A stretch of 64,000 nucleotides of DNA from JAWKSY01 sp041402125 (lineage in GTDB: Bacteria > Planctomycetota > GCA-002687715 > DRQF01), in the NCBI GenBank assembly GCA_041402125.1, contig JAWKSY010000005.1, positions 271,117-335,116 on the forward strand, in the 5' to 3' direction. A program made the position numbers and the translations under genes. Below, in pieces: positions 9,038 to 17,269 of the stretch. The notes under the pieces were generated by a model. The model saw only the letters and a program-made list of their open reading frames with translations. It had not been told where the DNA came from and ran no database searches. Position 1 is the first letter of the stretch. Every line of letters begins with the position of its first letter.

Positions 9038-9447
9038 CGAGCGCGGCGGCGGCCGAGGAACTCGGCCGCGAGCACCAGGAGCGCGAAGACGATTCCGGGG
9101 ACCGCGAGGAAGCGGAGGCCGTCCCGCGTCGCGCCGAAGGCGCCGAGGCCGAGGGCCGCGAGTGCGGTCGCGGTGAGGACCGGCTTCGGGGCCGCGCTGC
9201 GCGCGAACCAGAAGACGCCGAGCACGCCGACCACGACCAGCGTGAAGTAGCCGAAGACCGCGCGTCCCTCGTCGGTCAGCTCGAGCGGCGTGCCCCCGGG
9301 GCCCATCGTCCCGTCGGTCAGGGGGCGGAACGAGGTCTTCACGGCGGCCGCGCCCAGCACCCCGAGCTGGAGCAGCCCGAAGGCGATCGCGAGGCGCAGG
9401 GGCCGGCGGCGGGCGTAGGCCAGAAGAGGTGAGTCCGGGGCGTTCAT
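9031..9447 (-). CDS. Small integral membrane protein of unknown function
   Basis: 138 residues with three predicted membrane segments: roughly residues 17-37 (LRLAIAFGLLQLGVLG), 66-84 (YFTLVVVGVLGVFWF) and 110-130 (FLAVPGIVFALLVLAAEFLG). N-terminal MNAPDSPLLAYARRRP is cytosol-like and basic. No family is recognised. Its last codons and TAA stop (GAA TAA) lie inside the family 2 repeat at 9007-9037, so the repeat has trimmed or replaced the original C-terminus. It is transcribed divergently from hemE. Confidence 0.65.
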   Translation of the reverse strand: MNAPDSPLLAYARRRPLRLAIAFGLLQLGVLGAAAVKTSFRPLTDGTMGPGGTPLELTDEGRAVFGYFTLVVVGVLGVFWFARSAAPKPVLTATALAALGLGAFGATRDGLRFLAVPGIVFALLVLAAEFLGRRRARE

Positions 9448-9581
9448 GGCTCCGTCTTACCATCGGCGGCTCCCGCCGCGTACCGTCGCCCGGCGGACCG
9501 CCCGCCCTCGTCCGCCGCGGACCCGCCCGGGACCGGCGCCCCCCGGTTTTGAATCCGGGCCGGGTTGGCTACCTTCGCGTC

Positions 9582-10631
9582 ATGAACGCCTCCCCCGAAC
9601 TCTCGCCCCGCGAGCGCTTTCTCCGCGCGTGTCGTTGCCGCGTCGTCGACCGGACGCCCGGATGGCTCATGCGGCAGGCCGGCCGCTACATGGAGGAGTA
9701 CCAGGCGGTCCGCCGTGGTCGCTCCTTCCTCGAACTCTGCAAGTCCCCCGAGCTCTGCCGGGACGTGACGATGCAGCCCATCGACGTCCTGGGACTCGAG
9801 ACGGCGATCGTCTTCTCGGACATCCTCCTGCCCTGCGAGGCCATGGGGCAGTCCCTGGTCTTCGAGGAGAAGCGGGGGCCCGTCCTCGGTCCCGTCGTCC
9901 GGGATCGCGCGGCGGTCGAGGGCCTGCGGGACTTCGAGGCGGCGCGCGCGACGCCCTGGCCGGCGGAGACGATCCGCCTCCTCCGCGAGCCCCTGGGGCC
10001 CGACCGCGCGCTCATCGGCTTCTGCGGCGCGCCGTTCACGATGGCGGCCTACATGGTCGAGGGCGGCGGCTCGCGTCAGTTCGAGAACGTCAAGCGGATG
10101 ATGTGGGGCGAGCCCGAGACCCTCGAGCTGCTCCTCGAGCGGATCACCGACAACCTCATCGGCTACCTGCGGGCGCAGATCGAGGCCGGGGCCGACGCGG
10201 TCCAGATCTTCGACTCCTGGGCCGGCACGCTCGACCAGGCCGCCTACCAGCGCTTCGCCCACCAGTGGACGGCGAAGCTCATCCGCGGCGTCGCGGATCT
10301 CGGCGCGCCGGTGATCTCCTACGTCAACGGTTGCGACCACCTCCTCGAGATCATGGCCGGGAGCGGCGCCGACGTCGTCGCCATCGACTGGCGCGTCGAT
10401 CCGGGCGAGGCCCTGATGCGGGTCGGCGGCCAGGTCGCGATCCAGGGCAACCTCGATCCCACCGCGCTCCTCGCGACCCCGGAAGTCGCGGCGCGCGAGA
10501 CCCGCCGGACGCTCGAAGCCTTCGCCGGCGCGCCCGGCTACATCTTCAACGTCGGGTCGGGAGTCCTGCAGTGGACGCCCGTCGCCTGCGCCGAGGCGGT
10601 CGTCCGGACCCTGCGGTCCTGGGGGTCCTGA
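9582..10631 (+). CDS. hemE: Uroporphyrinogen decarboxylase
   Basis: 349 residues, normal length. Converts uroporphyrinogen III to coproporphyrinogen III by four decarboxylations; cytosolic TIM barrel. Signature motifs are PGWLMRQAGRYMEEY near the N-terminus, the catalytic-Asp region IVFSDILLP, GFCGAPFTMAAYMVEG, and IQGNLDP. The usual C-terminal NLGHG is NVGSG here, losing a histidine that is normally conserved. First gene of the heme cluster; a weak promoter (TTGAAT at 9549, TACCTT at 9570, 15-base spacing) precedes it. The next gene starts 15 bases downstream. Confidence 0.96.
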   Translation: MNASPELSPRERFLRACRCRVVDRTPGWLMRQAGRYMEEYQAVRRGRSFLELCKSPELCRDVTMQPIDVLGLETAIVFSDILLPCEAMGQSLVFEEKRGPVLGPVVRDRAAVEGLRDFEAARATPWPAETIRLLREPLGPDRALIGFCGAPFTMAAYMVEGGGSRQFENVKRMMWGEPETLELLLERITDNLIGYLRAQIEAGADAVQIFDSWAGTLDQAAYQRFAHQWTAKLIRGVADLGAPVISYVNGCDHLLEIMAGSGADVVAIDWRVDPGEALMRVGGQVAIQGNLDPTALLATPEVAARETRRTLEAFAGAPGYIFNVGSGVLQWTPVACAEAVVRTLRSWGS

Positions 10632-10645
10632 ACGAGGGAGCCGGC

Positions 10646-12034
10646 ATGATCGTCGTCATCGGCGCGGGAATCTCGGGACTGGCGGCGGCGCACGAACTCG
10701 CCGAGCGCGGCGAGGAGGTCCTCGTCCTCGAGCGATCGGATCGCGCCGGCGGTCTCGTCGCCACCGAGCACGTCGACGGTTGCCTCTTCGAGCACGGGCC
10801 CAATTCCGTGCCCGCCTCCGCCGAGCGCATCACGACCCTGGCCCGCGAGCTCGGGATCGAATCCGAGATCACCCACTCCCGCCCCTCGGCCGCGCGGCGC
10901 TTCGTCTTCTACCGCTCGCGTCTGCACCCCGTGCCGACCGGGCCGCGCGCGCTGCTGCGGTCGCAGATCTTCACGCCGCCGCAGAAGCTCAGGATGCTCG
11001 CCGAGCCCTTCATTCCCCGTCGCCGCGGCGCGGATCGGCCCGAGAGCGTCGCCCACTTCATCGCCCGACGCTTCGGCCGGGCGCCGGCGCGGACGCTCGT
11101 CGACGCCTTCGTCTCCGGGATCTACGCCGGCGACGCTCGTCGACTCGGCGTGGACGCGGCCTTCCCCCGCCTCGTCGAGATGGAGCGCGAGCACGGATCG
11201 ATCATCCGCGGGATGCGTCGCCGGGCGAAGAAGGCGCGCAAGGAGGGGCGGCCGGCCGCCTCGACCGATCTCATCAGCTTCCGCGAGGGCTTCGGGCAGC
11301 TCATCGACGCCCTCGTCGCGCGCCTCGGTGCGCGCATCCGCCTGAACGCCGAGGTCAGCTCTCTCCGTCCCTGCGACGGCGGCTACAAGGTGCTCGTGAA
11401 CCAGCCCGGCGGCGGGGCGGAGGAGATCTCGTGCCGGGGCGTCGTGATCGCCGCGCCCGCGCGGGCCGCGGGACTCCTCCTCACGAAGGTGGCTCCGATG
11501 TGCTCGGACCTGCTCTTCGACATCGAGCACGCGCCGCTGCTCGGCATCCACGCCATCTTCGACGCCGAGCAGCTCGACCGCCTCCCGGCGGCCTTCGGCT
11601 TCCTCGTGCCGCGCCCGCAACGGCTTCGGACCCTCGGCTGGCTCTTCCAATCGATGATCTTCGAGGGCCGGGCCCCCGAGGGGAAAGTCGCCCTGACGGG
11701 CTTCTTCGGCGGCGTCCTCGATCCGACGATCCTCGACGCGAGCGAGTCCGCGGTGACCCATCTCGCGCTGGGCGAGCTCTCGATGGCGCTGCGGATGGCC
11801 TCGATCCCCGAGCCCGAGTACTGGAAGCTCAACGCCTACCGGCCCGGCATCCCGCAGTACGACCTCGGGCACCGCCGGCGGATGAACGCGATCCGCGCGC
11901 TGCTCGAGCCCTCGCCCGGGCTCGCCGTCGTGGGCAACTACATCGGTGGCATCGCGCTCGACGAGTGCGTCCGAAACGGGCGCGCCGGCGCGGCGGAGGT
12001 CGCGGCTGCCGTCGCGCGGAGCGCGACGGCGTGA
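10646..12034 (+). CDS. hemG: Oxygen-dependent protoporphyrinogen/coproporphyrinogen oxidase (HemG/HemY type)
   Basis: 462 residues. FAD-dependent oxidase that aromatises the porphyrinogen macrocycle. The N-terminal Rossmann loop (VIGAGISGLAAAHELA) and FAD-contacting ERSDRAGG are clear. Central motifs include SGIYAGDARRL and the C-terminal PGLAVVGNYIGGIALDECV typical of this family. Whether the substrate is protoporphyrinogen IX or coproporphyrinogen III (CgoX) cannot be told from sequence alone. GAGGGAG lies upstream of the start. Its last four bases overlap the GTG of the next gene (GTGA), so translation is coupled. Confidence 0.93.
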   Translation: MIVVIGAGISGLAAAHELAERGEEVLVLERSDRAGGLVATEHVDGCLFEHGPNSVPASAERITTLARELGIESEITHSRPSAARRFVFYRSRLHPVPTGPRALLRSQIFTPPQKLRMLAEPFIPRRRGADRPESVAHFIARRFGRAPARTLVDAFVSGIYAGDARRLGVDAAFPRLVEMEREHGSIIRGMRRRAKKARKEGRPAASTDLISFREGFGQLIDALVARLGARIRLNAEVSSLRPCDGGYKVLVNQPGGGAEEISCRGVVIAAPARAAGLLLTKVAPMCSDLLFDIEHAPLLGIHAIFDAEQLDRLPAAFGFLVPRPQRLRTLGWLFQSMIFEGRAPEGKVALTGFFGGVLDPTILDASESAVTHLALGELSMALRMASIPEPEYWKLNAYRPGIPQYDLGHRRRMNAIRALLEPSPGLAVVGNYIGGIALDECVRNGRAGAAEVAAAVARSATA

Positions 12035-12843
12035 CGCACGCGAACGACACGCTCATCGTCTTCGTCCCGATGGCGTATCTCGTCGCCCTCGGCGCCTACC
12101 TCGTCCGCAAGCGCGCGCCCGAGGCGCTCGACGCGCGGACCCCACTCCTCGCCACGGGTCTCGCGCTCGTCCTCCACGGCGCCCTCCTCGGCGTGCGCTT
12201 CGCCATGATCGGTCAGCTCCCCTGGACGAACGTATTCGACGTGCTCTCCGCGCTGGCCTTCCTGATGACGCTGACCTACGCCCTCGTCGAGGCCGCGAGT
12301 CGCGTCGCGGCGACCGGCCCCGATCTCCTGCCGATGCCCTTCCTGCTCGTGGTCTACGCCTGCGCCTTCGGACCCCACGAGCCTCTCGGCAATCCGGTGA
12401 CCCACACCTCGCGATTCGTCCTGCACACCGTGCCGGCCGTCAGCGCGGTGGCGGCGCTGCTCGTCAGCGGGCTCTACGGCGTCCTCTACCTCCGGCTCGC
12501 GAAGGCGATCAAGCGGAAGGACTTCGGCCCGCTCTTCCAGCGCCTGCCCAACCTCGAGATCCTCGCCCGGATGAACTTCTGGGCCGCGACGATCGGCTTT
12601 CTCCTCGTCACCCTCGGGATCTTCGTCGGAGCGATCATCGCCGGCGACATCTCGGGCGGAGTCGACGTGACGAACCCGAAGATCGCGATGACCTACCTCG
12701 TCTGGACGCTGCTGCTCGTCCCGATGATCGGCAAGCTCACCGGCCGCTGGCCCGATCGCGCGACCGCCCGCATCTCGGTGATCACGGTCGGACTGATCGT
12801 CGCCTCGATCCTCACCGCGACCGTGATGTTCCTGCTGGGGTGA
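12031..12843 (+). CDS. CcsA/HemX-type cytochrome c assembly membrane protein
   Basis: 270 residues, about eight membrane segments. The GTG start overlaps the hemG stop. The family (CcsA/CcmF/HemX) handles heme or regulates HemA; in Bacillus, HemX sits beside hemA and lowers its level. The full cytochrome c synthase tryptophan-rich WWD motif is not apparent, so a HemX-like role is favoured over heme ligation. His residues in FGPHEPLGNPVTHTSRFVLHT are candidate heme ligands. It is 7 bases upstream of hemA, which supports a link to tetrapyrrole synthesis. Confidence 0.82.
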   Translation: MTHANDTLIVFVPMAYLVALGAYLVRKRAPEALDARTPLLATGLALVLHGALLGVRFAMIGQLPWTNVFDVLSALAFLMTLTYALVEAASRVAATGPDLLPMPFLLVVYACAFGPHEPLGNPVTHTSRFVLHTVPAVSAVAALLVSGLYGVLYLRLAKAIKRKDFGPLFQRLPNLEILARMNFWAATIGFLLVTLGIFVGAIIAGDISGGVDVTNPKIAMTYLVWTLLLVPMIGKLTGRWPDRATARISVITVGLIVASILTATVMFLLG

Positions 12844-12850
12844 GCCGGTC

Positions 12851-14092
12851 ATGACCCCCGAGTCCAGCGGCAGCCTCCTCGTCCTCGGCATCGGCCACCG
12901 CAGCGCGGACGTCGAGCTGCGCGAGCGCTACGCGCTCGACGCCGCGGCGCGCGCGGCGCTGCGCGAGGACCTGGCGACGCGCTTCGGCCTCGAGCGGATC
13001 TGCCTGCTCTCGACCTGCAACCGGACCGAGGTCTGCCTCCACCTCGAGGGCGAGGCGATCGAGGAGGAGGCGTTGATCGCGCTCCACGAGCGGGTCTTCC
13101 CCGGGCTTCCGCGCGGCCGGTCGAGCTACGAGTATCGGGGCTGGGACGCCGCGATCCACCTCTTCCGGCTCGCGGCCGGCCTCGACTCGATGGTCGTCGG
13201 CGAGACCGAGATCCTCGGCCAGATCCGCGATGCCTTCGACGAGTCGGCCCTTGCTACGGATCCCGGACGCCTCCTGCGCGACCTCTTTCGCCAGGCCCTG
13301 ACCCTCGGGAAGCGCGTGCGCACCGAGACCGAACTCGGGCGCGGAAGCCTGAGCGTGGCCGCCGTCGCGGTGAAGCTCGCCCGCAAGGTCGTCGGCGAGC
13401 TCGAAGGCAAGCGGGCCCTCGTGGTGGGAGCCGGCGAGACCGGCGTCCTCGTCGGCCGTCACCTCGTCGCGGCCGGCGTCCGCGACATCGCGATCGTCAA
13501 CCGGACGCGCGAGCGCGCCGAGGAGGCGGCGCGCGAGCTCGGCGGGCGGGCCGGCGGCCTCGACGCCCTCGCGGCCGAGCTCGACCTCGCCGACGTCGTC
13601 GTCGGGTGCGTCGAGCGCGAGGAACCGCTCGTCACGCTGCCCCTCGTGCGCGGTCTCCACAACCGCACGCGCGTGTTCATCGACCTGAGCGTGCCGCGGA
13701 GCATCGACCCGCGCATCGGAGAGCTGGGCGGCGTCTTCGCGCTGGACATCGACGACATCGCGCATCTCGTCGAGGCGACGGTGGCGGAGCGGATGCGCCA
13801 GGTCGGCGAGGTCGACGCGCTGGTCGTGGCCGAGGTCCACAAGTTCCTCGCCCTGCAGGCCTTCGCCGGTCTCACGCCGCTCGTGGTCCGGCTCCGCGAG
13901 GCCTTCGCCGAGACGCGCGACGAGGCGGTGAGCGAGGGTGCGGTGGAGACCGGACCGGCCGAGATGCTGACGAAGCGCCTGCTCGGCGCCGCGATGCAGG
14001 CGTTGAAGGACGCCTCGCGCGGTCGCTACCGTCAGGACGAGGTCGCGATGGCCTACGAGACCTTCCTGCGGCGGGGGAACGACCAACCATGA
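12851..14092 (+). CDS. hemA: Glutamyl-tRNA reductase
   Basis: 413 residues, the family's normal size. Reduces glutamyl-tRNA(Glu) to glutamate-1-semialdehyde with NADPH, the first committed step of C5-pathway heme synthesis. The catalytic cysteine lies in LLSTCNRTEV; GHRSADVELRER, DSMVVGETEILGQIRDAF and the NADPH loop VVGAGETG are all present. The C-terminal dimerisation helix ends with the stop overlapping the hemC start (ATGA). hemL at 17270 supplies the next step. Confidence 0.97.
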   Translation: MTPESSGSLLVLGIGHRSADVELRERYALDAAARAALREDLATRFGLERICLLSTCNRTEVCLHLEGEAIEEEALIALHERVFPGLPRGRSSYEYRGWDAAIHLFRLAAGLDSMVVGETEILGQIRDAFDESALATDPGRLLRDLFRQALTLGKRVRTETELGRGSLSVAAVAVKLARKVVGELEGKRALVVGAGETGVLVGRHLVAAGVRDIAIVNRTRERAEEAARELGGRAGGLDALAAELDLADVVVGCVEREEPLVTLPLVRGLHNRTRVFIDLSVPRSIDPRIGELGGVFALDIDDIAHLVEATVAERMRQVGEVDALVVAEVHKFLALQAFAGLTPLVVRLREAFAETRDEAVSEGAVETGPAEMLTKRLLGAAMQALKDASRGRYRQDEVAMAYETFLRRGNDQP

Positions 14093-15018
14093 ATCGAAGC
14101 GCCATCCGGCTCGGGACCCGCGGTTCCGACCTCGCGCTCTGGCAGGCGGAATGCGTCGAGGACCTCCTCTCGCGGGAGGCTCCGATGCGCGAGGTCGAAC
14201 GCGTGATCGTGAAGACCACCGGCGATCTCGTCCAGGACCGGCCGATCGAAGCCATCGGCCGCACCGCCGTCTTCACCGCCGAGCTCGATCTCGCGCTCCA
14301 GGAGGGCCGCGTCGATCTCGCCGTCCACAGCCTGAAGGACGTCGAGACCCGGCTCGCCGCCGGGACGGTGATCGCCGCCGTGCTGCCCCGCGGACCGGTC
14401 GAGGACGTGCTCGTCGGCTCGCGGGCCCTCGACGAGCTCCCGTCCGGCGCGCGCGTGGGGACGGGGAGCGTGCGCCGTCGGGCCCAGCTCGCGCGGCTGC
14501 GTCCGGATCTCGAGATCGCGCCGGTGCGCGGCAACGTCCCCACGCGTCTCGACAAGCTGGCCGCGGGGGAGTTCGACGCGCTCGTGATGGCGCGCGCCGG
14601 CCTCGTCCGGCTCGGCTACGCCCACGCGATCGGCGAGGTCTTCGGACCCGAGCGCATGCTGCCCGCGGTGGGGCAGGGCGCGATCTGCGTCACCTGTCGC
14701 GAGGACGACGAGCCGATGCGCCGTCTCCTGGGGACCCTCGACCACCGGCTGACGGCCGACGTCGTCCGGGTCGAGCGAGCCCTCCTTCGCGGCGTGGGCG
14801 GCGGCTGCAACGTCCCGCTCGGCGTGAGCATCACCGTGCGCGACGAGCGCTTCCACTGCACCGCGGCGCTCTTCGGCGTCGGAGACTCGGTGGCGCGCGT
14901 CGAGGCGGATCATCCGCGCGACCGGCTCCCCGAGGAGGTGGGCGAGGCGCTCGCCGCCGCTCTCTTCGCGGCGGGAGCCGAGGGAATCCTCCGGGATCTC
15001 GGCGGGACCGCCTCGTGA
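14089..15018 (+). CDS. hemC: Hydroxymethylbilane synthase (porphobilinogen deaminase)
   Basis: 309 residues. Polymerises four porphobilinogen units into hydroxymethylbilane. Motifs: RLGTRGSDLALWQAE at the N-terminus, VHSLKDVE, and the GGGCNVPLG loop holding the cysteine that carries the dipyrromethane cofactor. The start ATG overlaps the hemA stop and its own stop overlaps the GTG of hemD, giving a tightly coupled hemA-hemC-hemD block. Confidence 0.97.
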   Translation: MNRSAIRLGTRGSDLALWQAECVEDLLSREAPMREVERVIVKTTGDLVQDRPIEAIGRTAVFTAELDLALQEGRVDLAVHSLKDVETRLAAGTVIAAVLPRGPVEDVLVGSRALDELPSGARVGTGSVRRRAQLARLRPDLEIAPVRGNVPTRLDKLAAGEFDALVMARAGLVRLGYAHAIGEVFGPERMLPAVGQGAICVTCREDDEPMRRLLGTLDHRLTADVVRVERALLRGVGGGCNVPLGVSITVRDERFHCTAALFGVGDSVARVEADHPRDRLPEEVGEALAAALFAAGAEGILRDLGGTAS

Positions 15019-15776
15019 CGGTCCGCCTCGACGGACGACACGTGCTCGTCACGCGACCCGGGGATGCGGGACGGGAGCTCTCGGTGATGATCGCCGCGGC
15101 CGGCGGAGAGGCCCGCTGGGCGCCCGCGCTCGAGTTCGTGCCCGGAGCGGATCTCGGCGAGGCCGCCTCCGCGCTCGTCTCGGCCGACTACGCCCTCGTC
15201 TCGAGCCCGCGCGCTCTCGCCGCGCTCGGCGAGGCGGGGCCGATCCCGCGACGCGTCCAGCTCCTCGTGGTCGGCCGGACCACCGCCCGCGAGGCGCGCC
15301 GCGCCGGCTTCGACGTCGTGCTCGAGGACGACAACGGCCTGCGGGCCCTCGTCCTGCGCGCGGCGGGCCGCCTGCCGCTCTCGGATCGCGCGGTCGTCTG
15401 GCTGCGCGGGAACCTCTCCGATCCCGACGCGCTCGAGCCTCTCGTCGCCGCCGGCGCCCGCGTCCGCGATCTCGAGGTCTACGCCACGGGCGATCTCTAC
15501 GCCCGGACGGGGCTCGACACCGCTCTCCTCGAGGGTCTCGACGCGGTCGTGCTGGCGAGCCCCAGCGCGGCGCGCGCGCTCGCGGACGCCCTCGTCCGTC
15601 TCGGCCGGGCGGAACTGCTCTCGGTGATCGTCTTCGCCGCGATCGGCGAGACGACCGCCGCCGCCCTGCGGGAGCTGGGCGCCTCGAGGGTCGTCACGGC
15701 CGGGGAGCCCAGCAACCGGGGCCTGCTCGCGGCGCTCGCCGGCGAGGGACGCGGGCCCGAGCTCAGTCCGCGCTGA
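15015..15776 (+). CDS. hemD: Uroporphyrinogen-III synthase
   Basis: 253 residues. Cyclises and inverts ring D of hydroxymethylbilane. The family is poorly conserved; support comes from the two-lobe pattern (VLVTRPGDAGRELSVMI at the start, VVLASPSAARALADAL, IGETTAAALRELGA near the end) and its GTG start overlapping hemC. The last 14 bases overlap the reverse-strand TPR gene at 15763. No fused SAM-dependent uroporphyrinogen methyltransferase domain is present. Confidence 0.9.
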   Translation: MTVRLDGRHVLVTRPGDAGRELSVMIAAAGGEARWAPALEFVPGADLGEAASALVSADYALVSSPRALAALGEAGPIPRRVQLLVVGRTTAREARRAGFDVVLEDDNGLRALVLRAAGRLPLSDRAVVWLRGNLSDPDALEPLVAAGARVRDLEVYATGDLYARTGLDTALLEGLDAVVLASPSAARALADALVRLGRAELLSVIVFAAIGETTAAALRELGASRVVTAGEPSNRGLLAALAGEGRGPELSPR

Positions 15777-16371
15777 GATCGCGCGCGAGGAGGGCCGCCG
15801 CCGCGGGCTCGAGGCCCTCGGGCGCCGGCGCGTCGATCCGCTCCCATCCCCCGGACACGATCTCCCGGGCGGGGCTCCCCGCCCTCCCGAGCCAGGCCCG
15901 GTAGGCCTCGTCGTCGAGCGCGCCGCGCACGGCGGCCAGACGGATCGCGTAGGGCTCCCAGGCGTCGGCGTCGTCCGCGGCGAGGTCGACCGCGACGGCC
16001 TCGGCCTCGGCCCAGCGTCGGGCCGCGAGGAGCTGGACCGCGAGCTCGCGTCGCGCGCGGTGCAGGAGCGGCGCCGCGACGTGGGCGCGGCGGAACGCCG
16101 CCGCGGCGTCCTCCGGCCGGCCGGCCGCCGCCATCGCCCGCGCGCGGTCGAGTTCGTGGCGGAGCGCGGCGCCGCGCTCGTTGTCGAGAACGGCGCGGCG
16201 CGAACGACTGCGTTCCGCGGGCGTCTTCATCGCGGCTCGGGCGCGAGCCTCGCGTTCGGCGCGGAGCATCTCCGGGTCCAGGGGGCGGCGGAGGGCGATC
16301 GGGGCCGCGAGGGCCACGAACGCGAGACCGAGGACCACGGCGAGGACGAGCGAGCGGAGCGGGTCGAGCAT
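15763..16371 (-). CDS. Membrane-anchored TPR-like protein
   Basis: 202 residues. One N-terminal membrane segment (LRSLVLAVVLGLAFVALAAPIAL), a basic linker, then helical repeats of TPR type (AAAGRPEDAAAAFRRAH, ARRWAEAEAVAV). It overlaps the 3' end of hemD by 14 bases tail to tail and is followed upstream by a second protein of similar design at 16524. The two are probably paralogues or work together. No family-level function can be assigned. Confidence 0.7.
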   Translation of the reverse strand: MLDPLRSLVLAVVLGLAFVALAAPIALRRPLDPEMLRAEREARARAAMKTPAERSRSRRAVLDNERGAALRHELDRARAMAAAGRPEDAAAAFRRAHVAAPLLHRARRELAVQLLAARRWAEAEAVAVDLAADDADAWEPYAIRLAAVRGALDDEAYRAWLGRAGSPAREIVSGGWERIDAPAPEGLEPAAAALLARDLSAD

Positions 16372-16523
16372 GGGGACGCCTTCTCTCTTCGGGGTGCGAG
16401 AGGGAACGCTATCCCCCGGCGGGCGGTGGGATCAAGAAAGCGAGGAAGTCGCGGGGCGGTCCGACCCCCGTCGCGGCGCCCGGCGACCGTCGGAGGTCCG
16501 GGGCGGGTGGTCCTCGCGGACCC

Positions 16524-17096
16524 TCAGCGGCCGGCGGCGATGGCCCGCGCGCTCTCGAGGTCGGCCGCGGCCGCGGCCGTCTCGCCGCGCTTCAGCCGGA
16601 GGGCGGCGCGCGCCCGGAGCGCGGCCTCGTAGCGCGGTCGGATCGCGAGGGCCTCGGTCAGATCGTCGAGCGCGAGATCGGGGCGATCCGCGAGCTCGTG
16701 GATGAGGGCCCGCTCGAGGTAGGCCGGCGCGTAGTCCCGGTCGGCGACGAGGGCCGCATCCGCGGCCGCGAGAGCGGCGTCGAGCCGACCCGCCTCCCGC
16801 AAGCTGCTCGCGAGGAGGACCCGCGCCGAGACGAAGCCCGGGTCGAGGTCGACCGCGCGCTCCGCGAGGCTCGCGGCGCGTTCCGCGGCACCCTCCCCGC
16901 GGGCGCGGCGCGCCTCCTCGGCGAGTCGGCTCGCCCGGGGCGGCCGGTCGAGGAGCTCCGCGCGACGGCGGCCGGCGCTGGCCTGGTCGCGATCGTCGGC
17001 GGTCGCGGGACGGTCCTCGAGCCCGGCCCGGACGATCGCGAGAACGGCGAGCGACAGGGCGACGAGGACGAGGCCGCCGACGAGGGTTCGGGACAT
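16524..17096 (-). CDS. Membrane-anchored TPR protein
   Basis: 190 residues. Starts MSRTLVGGLVLVALSLAVLAIV, one membrane helix, then an Arg/Ala-rich linker and about three TPRs (ERAASLAERAVDLDPGF, AGRLDAALAAADAAL, RPDLALDDLTEALAIRP). The Met at 17096 is chosen because it places the membrane helix at the N-terminus; the 30 upstream residues are unlike a protein leader. It is divergent from hemL and resembles its reverse-strand neighbour at 15763. Periplasmic scaffold is the best guess. Confidence 0.75.
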   Translation of the reverse strand: MSRTLVGGLVLVALSLAVLAIVRAGLEDRPATADDRDQASAGRRRAELLDRPPRASRLAEEARRARGEGAAERAASLAERAVDLDPGFVSARVLLASSLREAGRLDAALAAADAALVADRDYAPAYLERALIHELADRPDLALDDLTEALAIRPRYEAALRARAALRLKRGETAAAAADLESARAIAAGR

Positions 17097-17269
17097 GCCG
17101 CAGGGACTCCGGGGGACTCCGACCGATGGGCGCGAGCCGGCGCGACTCGCGGTGAGGACCGCATCGGGGAGACATCCGAACTCCACGAGACTAAACGCCC
17201 GTCGGCGGCGCCGTCAATCGCGAGACCGCGTGTTAGTCTTCCGCCCGGAAACCCACGGAGGAGCGGGTC

